A stretch of DNA of 64,000 bases from Paraspadella gotoi. Lineage: Eukaryota; Chaetognatha. Each line of letters opens with the position of its first letter. Position 1 is the stretch's first letter. The stretch covers positions 17,218,171-17,282,170 of the forward strand of contig CM119263.1 of NCBI GenBank assembly GCA_051294375.1, given 5' to 3'. Of the stretch, positions 51,372-62,886 are shown in pieces. The notes beneath the pieces are model-generated. The model searched no databases and was not told the origin of the DNA. It worked only from the letters and a program-made list of their open reading frames with translations. A program made the translations under genes and the position numbers.

Positions 51372-54300
51372 AAGTGAGATTAAATGCTCTCTGGATTTCA
51401 TTTTTATGCATTATTTTTAATCGGGTATGCTGGTTGAAATTTGTATTCGTTGAATTTTTTGTTTATGTAGAAAGATATGCACGAAAAACTATAAATTTTT
51501 ATGACTTGAACTATTGGCCTTAATCAGATCCTAACAAACGTCAATTCATCATGTATTGCTAATTTGACTCATGTTTCTGCTCTCCTCTTTGCTTTCATTT
51601 TCAGCAAAAAAAACCACTAAAAAAGTTTGATGTTCAATGTTTATTTATTTATAACTTGTATATTTATTTGTAATATTTATCATTTTCAAATAAGTAAACG
51701 CCAAAAATCGGCGGCTTATTTTAATCTAATTTCATTCAACCTCCTGCATTTGAAGTCTCTCGATATTTTTCCCTTTTTTTCCTCGCTCGTTTAACGAGCG
51801 GCGTTCTTCCCTCCTCTTTATTTTCCTGTCTAATTTAACGAGCGAAGATATTTTCTGCTGCGGATTTTTGTTTATCGCTGACGAACGATCTGGGTGGGGG
51901 AGTTTCAGATTCTCTCTTCATCTTCTTCTCAACTTATGACTTTTAATTTAGGGTAGACTCCTATAAGCCAAACTCGAATTTTAATGGATTCTAAGAAAGG
52001 TAGATTTTCCCCATCTAAATGTGAATGCGCCAAGAAAATATCGCGTCGCTTGGGTTTTGGAGTCTGACGTTGCTTTTTTTCGCTGCGAGTCTACTCGAAA
52101 GAGACTAGGGGTTTTTTTGAGTTTGTTTTTTTAATGATTCGAGGAATGACGAGTCCTTTCTGTATTTTTCTATTTATTAACAAGAAAGGGGAATAGGTAA
52201 GAGCTCCTATGAATTCAGTTTAAATCTACTATTCCTATTTTTCTTCACGAGTCTCCCCTTTTCTCCACTCGGCACTCTCCTCCTCCCTTTTCTCTTTTCA
52301 CCTCCCATCGAAAAAAAACCTTTTGTCTCTTCCATCAACAAAATGATCTCACTCCCCGCGCGTCACGCTCTAACTTCCTCCTCTCTCTCCTCTTCCTCCT
52401 CCTTATTCTTTTCCTTTTCTGCCTCCTTTTCCTCCGTTTCACGTTCGATTAGCGTTGCTTCTCATTTTACCGCTCGTCGTCAACAACTCGGCCGACCCCC
52501 TTTCTCTTCTACACTTTCTTCCCCATTTTTTTTATCTTTTTATCTTTCTCTTTTGATTTTCAAATTATGCCTTTTTTAACAAGTTTTTCCTGTATTTTGA
52601 GACAATGTATTATTTCTTAATCCCCCCTTCCTTCACTCGCTCAGATCTTTTTCACCTATTCCCCCTGCCCGTTTCCAGCTCCCCACTCCCCCCCCCCCTC
52701 TGCCCCAAACGACCCTCTCTCCTCGTCTCGCCTTTTTCCCGATCCAAATGTGTTTACGCTCGTCTCGTAATCGAATTATCGTCTCACAATGCTGACGTAT
52801 TGGCTTCGCGAAAACGACGACGACGACGACGACGGCAGATGGAAGTGGCCATCGGAATAACAATCCGAACCATCCTTCTTCCTCCTCCTCTTCCTTCTCA
52901 TCCACTTCCTGCCACTTTATCTTTTTCAATTTCACGGAATAAAAAAAGGGCTTGAGGGGATGCTCGATAGTCGATAATGTTGTTAAGCGGAGAAGAGAGG
53001 GAATGAGAGGAGGCGGGGGTGTGGCGGCTCATTTTCTACTTACATCATTAAATATGTTTTTTTTTTTCAGTCGCTCTCTCCTTTTCGGAAAGTGAAATTT
53101 AAATGTCAAATATAAAGATTGGTTTAATTTTTTGTTAAGATTTTTTTAATGTTTATCAATTTGCAAGAATTAGGAAATACTTATTAAATTCTCAAATTCT
53201 TTTGTTAAACCACTTTTCTCACCTTGCCGCTCTTTCACATTGCGCTGCGACAAAAACTGTCCCATCCCTGATTTTTTTTCGTATTGAGGCTTCAACCACA
53301 AAAAACCATCGTCAATAAGGACGGCAACGTCAAAAGCCACAAACGATGTCCACAAATCGTTGGGGACGGTGAAAGATGTCGTCGTCGTGGTTGTCGTCGT
53401 TGACGTCACGGTCGGCGATCGTTGTTTCCAGGAAATGAACGATGGCGCTCCTCTGGCGGTCGACGGCGTGTAGTCGTCGCCATCGTCATTGTCGAACTCG
53501 AAGAAAGATGATCAGTTTTGCAACTTCAAGTTTCTGTCAACTCAGCGGCGTCGTCCTGCTGATCTTCGTCCTCTTCGTCGTCGTCGTCGTCCTCGGCTTT
53601 GCAGTCGTCGTATATTTTTTATTTTTAGTTCGCGGCCGCACTTTACGTACATAGCGTCATCGCAAATTTTCCCAATAATGTGAAATTTGACGATATAAAT
53701 GGGTTTATTTCTTGTTTCTAATGCTTTTGAACGTATTTCGTCGTCATTTCCAACATCCTTGCTTTCATTCCTTTTTTTTCCCTTTTATCTCTCCTTCTTT
53801 TCCTCCTCTCTTTCCTTCCTCCCTCCCCTTTTTCCTCTAAATTGAATTTTGTTTAACTCTCCCGTTGATGAGGTTCGTGGTTTTCCCCTTCGCTGCCACC
53901 AAGAAGGGGGAGAGTATCCCACCCACTCTCACTACTTCTTCTTTTACCCGTTTTTGTTTGTCCCTCCTCTCTCTCATTCCTTTTATTTCTCTTTTCACAA
54001 TTCGTTATTCTATTTTATCACTCCTATTCACCGACCTTGAGGGAACAACTTTGTTTTCTACAAAAATCTTGTGTGGAATGTCCATTACCTTTCCCGCTCT
54101 TTCCTTCATTCTCAATTCCCTCATCTCCAACGTTTGTTTTCTTCTTGTCCACCTTTCCTTCTTTCCATTCCTCCTCTTCCTCCTCCTATTTTTCCGTTAC
54201 CATCGTCGTTGATGAGGTTCGCGTTTTCGTTCGGCCGCCACCAGAGGCGCCTCCTTCGTCCCTTGACTTTATGGCGCCGACCGTTAGCCATTTGTCACCG

Positions 54301-54490
54301 GCGTCGTTTCGGGGCCAGGAGCGGATGAGGAGCGAGCGAGGAATAGAGGAGCGGGATAGTGGAGCAGAGGCGGGAATGCGGAAGCGGAAAAAAAGCGATC
54401 CCCTCTTTCGTCGGAATGAAGGACATTCGCGGGATTTATGGACTTGGCTTTTTTAGGAGTCTTTTATTGGAAGAATAAATATTCATTTTT

Positions 54491-54492
<2 letters not shown>

Positions 54493-54556
<64 letters not shown>
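54493..54556 (+). repeat. (GA)n microsatellite
   Basis: Pure GA repeat of about 64 bp in gene-free DNA. Confidence 0.95.
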
Positions 54557-54557
<1 letters not shown>

Positions 54558-55025
54558 TTTACGTACGCCACTTTCTCTCTTCGGGAGTAAAAATAAACTA
54601 AAACGTTGATAAATTATTCATGGTGGTTTTCGGTGGCGAGATAGCGGCGCCGACCATTGATCTTTCTGTTTACGTTTTCTATTAGGGTCGGACGGTAATT
54701 CGGACCCAACCTTATATAAGTTAGTCTTTATAAAGTCTAAAGGGTGTGACGGACAATCTTATAATATTCAAATTATCTTTACTTTTATTAGCGTTGAGTA
54801 TATCCGTCAGTAACATTTTTTATATTTTATCGCACAAAGTGAAATCCATGTTCCATCTTTCACTTTTTCTTTCTCTCACTCCTTACTCTGGGTTCTCTTC
54901 TTCCTCTTCTTCCCTCTCTCTCCGTCGGCAGCCAACCGTCGAGACAAATCAGCTTAAGTGGAAATCATCGGAGAGACCGCTTGCATTTTTCACGGCAGAC
55001 TCCGACGTTCACTGTCACATGTTTT

Positions 55026-55128
<103 letters not shown>

Positions 55129-55639
55129 CACATCCTTTCCAAAGCCTTCTCTGAACGTCTGCCAATTCAAAGTGCAAACTCTATCTTATCATCGAGTCAA
55201 TTTTCATCTCGTGATTCCGCTATAAACGATATTGACGCGAAGATCTTTCGACGTTTGAACATACAACTCTAACAATTCAGAACAAAGAATCGTGAAAAAA
55301 AAGAGAGACTTGGAATCTTATTTATTTCGAATTCATGCGCAATTGAGAGCGATAACCATGTAGTAACACAGAAGTACTTTTTGATATTTAGGGTTTTTTT
55401 TTTACGTCACTTGAAACAAAGTGACTAATATTAAAAAAACTTTGCTTTTTTCGCTTATTTACTTTGACGCCTTTTTGTGTTTTCCTTTGAGTTATTCAAA
55501 CGCCTTTTTAAACATCCGAAAGCCAATGAGTTTAACGTTTATTCAGTAAACAAAAGATTTATGAAATCTTGTCACAAAAGTTATCGACACACCTGTTAAG
55601 ATAATAAAGACCGCCCAAAAAATGAAAATTTATTCTCCA

Positions 55640-55641
<2 letters not shown>

Positions 55642-55677
<36 letters not shown>
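55642..55677 (+). repeat. (CT)n microsatellite
   Basis: Pure CT repeat of about 36 bp. Confidence 0.95.
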
Positions 55678-55681
<4 letters not shown>

Positions 55682-56909
55682 ATTATTACGTACCTTTCTC
55701 AAATAATAAAGTAATTTTCTTTGTGCTTAACAACGAATATAATATTTATAATACTTTCTCTTTGTCCCGATTTTTTCTTCTCAATTGACGAAACGTATTT
55801 TCTTCGTGTTCTTCTTCCCAACTGATTATTAAGTCGTAAATTGTTATGCTTTCTTCTTTTGTCGGCGCAACTTTTTTATTTCGTGTTGCGGTCGTCGTGG
55901 TCGTCGTCCTAGACGTCGTCGTCGACGTCTTTGTCGTCCGCCTCATCGTTTTCGCCAAGTTGCACGCGATATTCTCTTATTTTTTTTATATGTAGCTTTT
56001 ACTGACAAGCGATTATTAAAAACAAGCTGCTTGATTTATACCCACCGGCCCACCTATCTAGCCCGAGTAATGTCGTTTTGTCGTCATCGTCTTCGCTGTC
56101 GTTTTATGACGCGAGAAAGATGTTGACGAGGAGGTAATGATGGAAAACAACAAAACGCTCCTCAAATTAGATTCGTTAACTTTGAGAAAAAAGAAATTAA
56201 GATTAAGAAAAAAATTATTGTTATTCTTGTGGTTGATGAGGATGAGGATGATGATGATGATGATGATAATTTGAGACGCTCAAAAACAAATTTTATTAAA
56301 TAAAGTAGAAAAAATTTAATGGAACCAGAAAATTAAACAAAGAAATGAGCGGTCAATCATTAAATCACGAGACGCATACAAATTAGCAATCATTCAAAGA
56401 TTGAAAAAAAAGAATCAGGAAGACGCGCGAATAGGATTAAACTTTGTGAATAAAAAAGAGGACGACAACGGCGCCGACCGCAGCGGCGGCGGCAGCGCCG
56501 GGGCGGAGTCGGCGTCAACAATGACGACGACGATGGCTTCGACGCTAATCCGAATTATTGGTTCCGATTTTCCATGACGCGAAACCATTCGCGCGAATTA
56601 TCGCCAACACCAAAAAAAAAGTGGGAAGAGAGGGTAAAATCAGCGGGAGAGAAAAGGGGCGAGGAGTGTAGGAAGAGGAGAATGAAGGAAAGAAGTGAGA
56701 GAAAGAAGGATGAGTGAAAGATTAAATCGAATACATTGGAATGGTGGCAGTAATTGTAAAACAGGGTTGTGTCCCGGTGGGTGAAAAGATAAGGCGAACG
56801 ATGGGAATCGAGGATTTATCATTTTCATCCTTCGTCTCCTTCGTCTCTTCCGATTCTGTTTATTCGGATGAATTTTCGTTGATAATCTGATAATTGATTT
56901 CACGATCCG

Positions 56910-57027
<118 letters not shown>

Positions 57028-57603
57028 TCTTTTCGGCTTTAGTTTTATTGCTCCACTTTACTCGATGATTTTGCCGCGAGGTAGAGTTGCCAACGATTCC
57101 AAGTCTTTGCGATAAATAAGCCACGAAGGCGACGACGACGAAAAAGACAAATTACGACGTGCTCTCAATTTTAGGGACAAATTACTTCGCCCGATGGCAA
57201 AGGTTTCGCTGACTTCGGTCGCAGATGCGAAGATTAAAAAGTGTTGCTTAGTCTTTTTTCTTAATTTATTAAATTTATTCGATGGCAAGTCTGCCGTCCT
57301 TTGAGACATCTGTCGAGTTTCGATGCGTTTTTTTGTTTATATATCAAAAAGAGATGACGTTGAGTGTGCAACAGATACCGCCGTTTCTTTGGTACGGAAT
57401 GAACTGTCAACCGATGTTGACCTTTTGACCCACAATCAATTATTTTGACGACCAAGTCAAAGGTTAACCGTTACGGTATAAAAAGTCTCTTCGCTAAAAC
57501 ATGACCGCTATTATTTAAAAACATTGCTATAAGAAAAAAAAACTTCTTAGAAAATCTTCATAAATCAACAGTGAACAACGATATCTCTAAATCCGGGACC
57601 TCG

Positions 57604-59322
57604 TCATTTCATCTCGTCACCTCTTCTCCGCGAATGATGCATCTCCTCATTCCCCTTCCCTGTCCCGACATCGCCTTCCACCCCCTCCTTGTCTCTCGAC
57701 TCCACCTCTCGCGGGCTCTTCGCGGGCTCTTCCTCTCCGCCCTTCATCAGAAACGTCCAGGATTGATCCACGGAGTCGTCGCTGCACTTGGCCATGGTCA
57801 CGCCCTTCCCTTCCGCCACCAGCGTCAAGCAGACCGCTCCGTCCGTTCCCCACAGGAGCTTTCCCCCCTTCGCCTCGTCGTAGACCCACAACTGATTACC
57901 GAAGCCCCCGTGGCATATGTGGCTTTCGGGATAAATTAGGGAAAAAAAGAACAAACGTATGCGAATTGGCCAAATTTGTTTGACAAAATTACCATTAAAA
58001 TATGACTTTCAAAGTGGTCACCTGTCATTAGTGCAGGGAGGAACGTCATTTGCCTCCCAAACCATACAACCCAAAGGTGCGGGGTTCTAGCCTGGTGCCC
58101 TCCTCGCAGTTAAGAGGAACGGGGCGCTCAACACGCCGGTAACATGGTAACAAGCTAATCCGAAGCTCACATACTACTTATATTAGGAGCTGACGTCGTT
58201 CTTAGAGATCGAGGAAGATTTTTTCAATGAAGATTTTCGTTCAAATCTGACTACCAAACAATATTAATGCTTCTGAGAAAAATTCCGATAAAAAATAGAT
58301 GTAAAAACACTAGATTCCGATCCTGTTGCATCTGATGGGCTCGCATTTTTTTTCTCTTGTCAAATAACCATCATTTTGACATCAAACTATCAGATTCAAA
58401 TGGACTGGTTTTTAGATATAAAATAAAGGGATTTCTTAACTTCAATACTATGTAAACGCATTTAACATATGTTGTGATTTTACAATAAACTTCTAATTCA
58501 GAAATCTGATAGCCATATGTCTGAAGGGCTCTCAAAATTTTTATTTACATTTTATTTGGTTATTTTAATATGATACAATCATGGTAAAGTGAATTAGTCC
58601 ATTTTGGTAAAATTTTTATTTAAAGTAAAAGTGAAAGAGGAGCTAACAATCGGAATTCTAAGAGTTTTCAACCGGGAGTCAGATTCGGGAAAAATCTTCT
58701 ATAGCGAAAATCTTTCAAAGAAGGATTGGATTTTCCGAAGATTTTGGTTAATATTTTCTATATTTATTGTCGGATTTTTATGAAACTTAACAATAGCAAT
58801 ATTGCCATCATTCTACATTGGCCGGTAAAAGAATATATTTAAAAAATCTTAAAAGCATAAGGATCGTCGCAATCGCATAAGAAAAATCTGACGAAAAATT
58901 TTGATACTAAAAAAATCAAATTTGAGAAAAGAAAATTAATTTATAAACAAAGAAAAAAAAGAATAATAAATATAAAACAGTAAAATAACTTATTTTCGAG
59001 TTTAATTTTTAGCAAGTGCTAAGTCTGGAGCAACATTATTGAAGGTACTTTTGTTTTACTTCTAGCCCGCATAAGCGAGCAGTTTGATCGAATGCGAGCT
59101 CTCTAAACACTGTCAATTTTCCCAGACAAAACTTGAATCAGACTGACGAAGTGAAGTAAAAACTAAAGTGAAGTAAAATGAAGTAAAATAAAATAATAAA
59201 GTAAATATATATTTAAAAAAAATATTATTCTAATTAATATTTAGAAAAAAAATCCACGAAAATCTCTGATGTAGATTTGGGAATAAATGGCGATAATAAA
59301 AGTTTTTAAAGGAAAAAAATTA

Positions 59323-59360
<38 letters not shown>

Positions 59361-61789
59361 AGCCAAGTCATTTTCAGCAGCAGAGGCACCCAGAAAAAAA
59401 GAAAGAAATCAAAAGGCAGCAGCAGAAGCAGCAGGAGAAAAGAGAGAAAAAGAAAGAGCCCCTGCAGAGCCAGCTGCAGACTCAAAAAGCAGCAAGAGAA
59501 AAGAGAGAAAAAGAATAAGCCCCTGCAGAGCCAGCTGCAGACTCGTTTTTTTCCCTATGGCTATGATTATGAATCAATGACTATGGAATACAGAGAGGGA
59601 GAGAGACATGTAATTAAAAGAGAAAAGAGAGAGAGAAAGAAATATGAAAATAAAAGAGAGAAAATTTGTTTGTTTTGATAAAACGTAAACAAAACATATT
59701 TAATAACTGTCCAGACTCAATTTTAAGCACATCGATGATGAAAAGCTGTATATAAATTTTCAGCTTCATACACCCAAATTTAATCATAAAAAAGGCGATC
59801 TATAATTTGGAACGCCGACGACAACAACGACGACGACGACGCCACTTATGGGCAAAAGCGTTACAATATCGTCGCAAACGCTAAGCGATTGCGACGATAA
59901 AAACCTCTGGCTTTTTTCGTCAGAGCTTAGTCCTACTTATATTGAACGGTTCTTTCACTAACTCATAAAAATTATTCTGTCCCAGCTTAATCTATCGCAA
60001 TAGTCCTGAATATTAACTGTATATTAACTGAATATTAACTGATGACCACTGACCAGTGTCGTTAAAACGAATAAAACCTAATCCTGAATGATACAAAATA
60101 CGCATAAATTTAATTTACGTTAAAACTCCCCCGGAGCTATCGCCCAGCCTTCCGTCGCTGTCCAAACACAGTGCGGTTTGGCGGACTTCTTTTGAGGGAG
60201 TATGGTACCTTTTCCGAGTGGCTGATTTTAGATCAACTTCAGTGAACATTTCAGAAATTGCTTTTCCTGGCCTCCTCACCAGCGCTGCCGATGAGTGGGC
60301 GATCCCCCCGGGGCTTCGACGGAAGGGTCCGCGTCGCACTTACGGACCAAGACCTTTTTTTTATTTCCCTGAGACTCCAAGCAGAGATTAGGATAAAACT
60401 TGCTGCGAATGCTACCGAAGCGAAGAGCCGCCCATGGCTTGAAGACGTAGGGAAAAACCTGGACGAAGAGAGTGGGTAGAGGTGAGCGGTTTAGCGAACG
60501 AATGAATTGTAGAGATTTGAATACGAATCGGTACTAGTGACCCATTTGACGTATAATAGGCAACTGACCTGATCCAGATACCATTTAAACGATTTGCATT
60601 TCAATCTCCGTCGGAGTTTTTTCCTTTCCTCGACGTCGACCTAAATTATCAGATGATTTTGGAAACTCAAAACACAATTTGGAAACAAACAATAACGGTA
60701 ATTCCAAAAAGCTCTACAAAGAAACTAAAAATAAACATTATCTGTACCCACTAGATCTTCACTTGCACCTGCTCTTCAACAAAATAACAATTTTTGGTGG
60801 GAAATTTTGATTATTTTATATCTTTTTTAACAAACATTTTGATATTTTTTAATAAGTATTTTTTTCTTATTCTATTTTATTTTATTCTATTTTTTATTCT
60901 ATGTAATGATCAAAGCATTTTATTCATATATAATATATCGAAACAAAAACAATTTTATAAAATAGCAAGTAAAGGAGCAAAATGTTATTATTTCCGCATT
61001 AACAGTTAAGTTTAAGCCCTTTAAAGTGATTTAAATGTATTGGCCCAGCCACTGGTTTGGATTTGTCGCGACAAAAAGTATGACTTGCTCTTTTAAAAGT
61101 ATAAGTTTAATTAAAAAGGAGATTTTAATGCTGATACATGTGTAAAATATCGTTTATTTTTGGAAATTATACGAATATCCGTTCATCACCTTGGGAAGTT
61201 CAGTCAGGTTCGCAAATCTATGGTAGACGTATTTGAATTCATCCATCCAAACTTCGGAAAGGCGTTCATTGTTGACGGCAATTATTTCTTTCACGCTCTT
61301 CTTCTTCTCATCTCCCCTGTGCCACTTGTAAGGAGAAATTTCTCTAACGAAAAGAATAAAGCAATTATTGAAAAAAAAAAAAGATGTTACGGTCCGATCT
61401 CAATTCAACCGTCACCTGAACACATGCCCTACGTGAGAGCAAGGGTGCTGCTCCAGTCTCCCGCCGCACATCCAGGCTCTGAAGGAGATCTCGAGATTCT
61501 CTCCTCCCCAAATGTCCATCCCTTCGTCATAGCCGCCAAGGTAAGAAAAGTATTCCCTGCGAAAAAAAAACGTGAAGGGTTCAATCGTTGTCTCTCTCTC
61601 TCTCTCTCTCTCTCTCTACCCCGATTCTCCAACCTGTCGATGGCGAATATTCCTCCGGTTATGGTCGGTGAGGGGATGGGGTCGGCGGCGTTCTTCAACC
61701 GGCTCCTCAGCTCGGGTGGGACTACCAACCAGGAGAAAGTGAGCTGCCAATCGAAGCCTCCGATTTGCATTGTCTCGATGTTAGAGTAA
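57604..61789 (-). CDS. GALNT: Polypeptide N-acetylgalactosaminyltransferase, 3' part (catalytic end plus lectin domain)
   Basis: This Golgi enzyme family adds GalNAc to Ser/Thr to start mucin-type O-glycans. Exons on the minus strand: 61789-61634, 61556-61416, 61316-61190, 60640-60569, 60458-60280, 60208-60119, 57922-57604; all phases agree. The first two encode the end of the catalytic domain: [26 protein letters not shown], and the Gal/GalNAc-T motif [19 protein letters not shown] followed by [19 protein letters not shown]. Next come [13 protein letters not shown] and [10 protein letters not shown]. The C-terminal ricin-B lectin domain has three repeats with CLE...QRW, CLD and CLT...QSW in place of the usual CLD...QXW. 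A charged tail of about 45 residues ([10 protein letters not shown] ... [11 protein letters not shown]) is longer than is typical. The membrane anchor and the DxH-containing half are not in the window and should lie past 64 kb. The subfamily is not assigned. Confidence 0.93.
58030..58165 (+). repeat. Possible tRNA-derived SINE head
   Basis: The segment GGTTCTAGCCT inside GGTGCGGGGTTCTAGCCTGG resembles a Pol III B box, and GGAGG ... CCTCC could close an acceptor-like stem. There is no full cloverleaf, and only one copy is seen in this window. Confidence 0.25.
59322..59357 (+). repeat. (GA)n microsatellite
   Basis: Short GA repeat in the last GalNAc-transferase intron. Confidence 0.9.
59428..59544 (+). 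repeat. Tandem pair of a 60-bp unit
   Basis: Two near-identical copies contain AGAAAAGAGAGAAAAAGAA followed by CCCCTGCAGAGCCAGCTGCAG. Confidence 0.85.
61592..61617 (+). repeat. (CT)n tract, a GA tract next to the GalNAc-transferase donor
   Basis: On the gene's own strand this reads (GA)n and begins about 16 bp behind the donor at 61633, the same arrangement as in CFAP47. Confidence 0.9.
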
Positions 61790-61830
61790 CTGGAAAAAAT
61801 CGGATGAGGGCGGGTGAGTAAATTGGGCTC

Positions 61831-62082
61831 TATGGCAACAGCCGGGTAGCCTGTGATGCCCATTGGGGAATGGGCATCTCACTGTTGGCTTTGGGGCTTC
61901 CGACCCTCAGTGACGCCTCCAGTCACTGGCGCGGTTACCCTAGGACGGTCTCGCTTTGCCAACGCAGAGGGAAGTCGTTAGGACTGTGGATGGAACACTA
62001 CGCCTGGGATGGTGTGTTCCCCTCTGAGCCAATGGATTTGGCTGACAGATGGTGGACGTGAGGCGGTGTGAATATACCGCCA
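61831..62082 (+). repeat. 252-bp direct repeat, copy 1
   Basis: It runs from TATGGCAACAGCCGGGTAG to GTGAATATACCGCCA and is over 97 percent identical to 62324-62576 by eye; the few differences are single bases or one-base indels. It is GC-rich compared with its surroundings. No open frame, terminal inverted repeat or target-site duplication is evident. Confidence 0.95.
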
Positions 62083-62183
62083 CAGGATCCCCGGGCCAAG
62101 ACATCACTCAGGTTCCTCAAGCCTGAGAGGTGTCTGACAAGACTGTTACCATATGTGGGAGAGAGAGAGAGCGCGAGTTGTGG

Positions 62184-62287
62184 GGGCATAGGCGTTTGTC
62201 GTAGCATACCCAAAGTCGGCAGGGCATAGGCATTTGTCGTAGCGTACCCAAAGTCGGCAGGGCATAGGCGTTTGTCGTAGCGTACCC
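62184..62287 (+). repeat. 38-bp minisatellite, nearly three units
   Basis: The unit is GGGCATAGGCGTTTGTCGTA followed by GCGTACCCAAAGTCGGCA. Units start near 62184, 62222 and 62260. It sits between the two 252-bp copies. Confidence 0.9.
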
Positions 62288-62323
62288 TGAGAAGGTTGCG
62301 TGTTGATAGTGAGGCTCACCACT

Positions 62324-62576
62324 TATGGCAACAGCCGGGTAGCCTGTGATGCCCATTGGGATGGGGCATCTCACTGTTGGCTTTGGGGGCTTCCGACCCT
62401 CAGTGACGCCTCCAGTCACTGGCGCGGTTACCCTAGGACGGTCTCGCTTTGCCAACGCAGAGGGAAGTTGTTAGGACTGTGGATGGAACACTACGCCTGG
62501 GATGGTGTGTTTCCCCTCTGAGCCAATGGATTTGGCTGACAGATGGTGGACGTGAGGCGGTGTGAATATACCGCCA
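62324..62576 (+). repeat. 252-bp direct repeat, copy 2
   Basis: Near-identical partner of 61831-62082, with a start-to-start distance of 493 bp. The pair and the minisatellite together look like one composite tandem or a transposed repeat. Confidence 0.95.
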
Positions 62577-62775
62577 GCAGCTCTATCTTTTTTTTTTGTA
62601 TTGTCTTTGCATATTTAAATGGTGACGAAGAGATATCCGGGCGAAATGCTATTCGATGCCCCATTGCCCCCTTGCCGTCTGACGGAGCAGCGAATCTCTC
62701 TCGCTCTCTCTCTCTGGCTGGAAGTCAGGATCGGGATCGACAAAAACGACGATAATTTGAACGATGGATTAATTG

Positions 62776-62886
62776 TTTAGGGTTTCGGTTAGGGATAAGG
62801 TTAGATTAGGGGATAGATATTAGGGTTAGGGATTAAAGGTTAGTGATTAGGGTTGGGGTTAGGGATTAAGGATAGGAATTAGGGTT
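62776..62886 (+). repeat. Degenerate TTAGGG-like repeats
   Basis: Units such as TTAGGG, TTAGGGA, TTAGATTAGGG and GATTAGGG run over about 110 bp. They resemble the animal telomere repeat but are interrupted and interstitial. Confidence 0.8.

Larger units (their letters stand above)
57923..60118. other. Last intron of the GalNAc-transferase gene
   Basis: A 2.2 kb intron with a possible tRNA-derived repeat near 58030-58160, a GA tract (59322-59357), a 60-bp tandem pair (about 59428-59544) and a short GAC/GACGAC triplet run near 59815-59845. No coding exon was recognised. Confidence 0.6.

Noticed and set aside
53170-53515. Minus-strand open frame (TSFTVPNDLWTSFVAFDV...) and an opposite plus-strand hydrophobic frame at 53490-53654
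   Set aside because: The minus frame looks somewhat protein-like, but I found no partner exons, start or family. The plus frame follows from GTC triplets. Left unannotated; transcript data would decide.
54037-54456. 139-residue plus-strand frame
   Set aside because: It is low-complexity Pro/Ser/Leu then Arg/Glu, with no domain and no splice partners.
60115-60339. Single 74-residue minus-strand frame
   Set aside because: It reads through a short intron of the GalNAc-transferase; the real coding parts are exons 60458-60280 and 60208-60119 in different frames.
61160-61789. 209-residue plus-strand frame
   Set aside because: It is antisense to three GalNAc-transferase exons whose minus-strand translation matches known family motifs.
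61870-62521. Repeated 63-73 residue plus-strand frames in the 252-bp repeats
   Set aside because: They arise from the same DNA repeat, have no start context or domain, and one-base indels between copies would break a shared protein.
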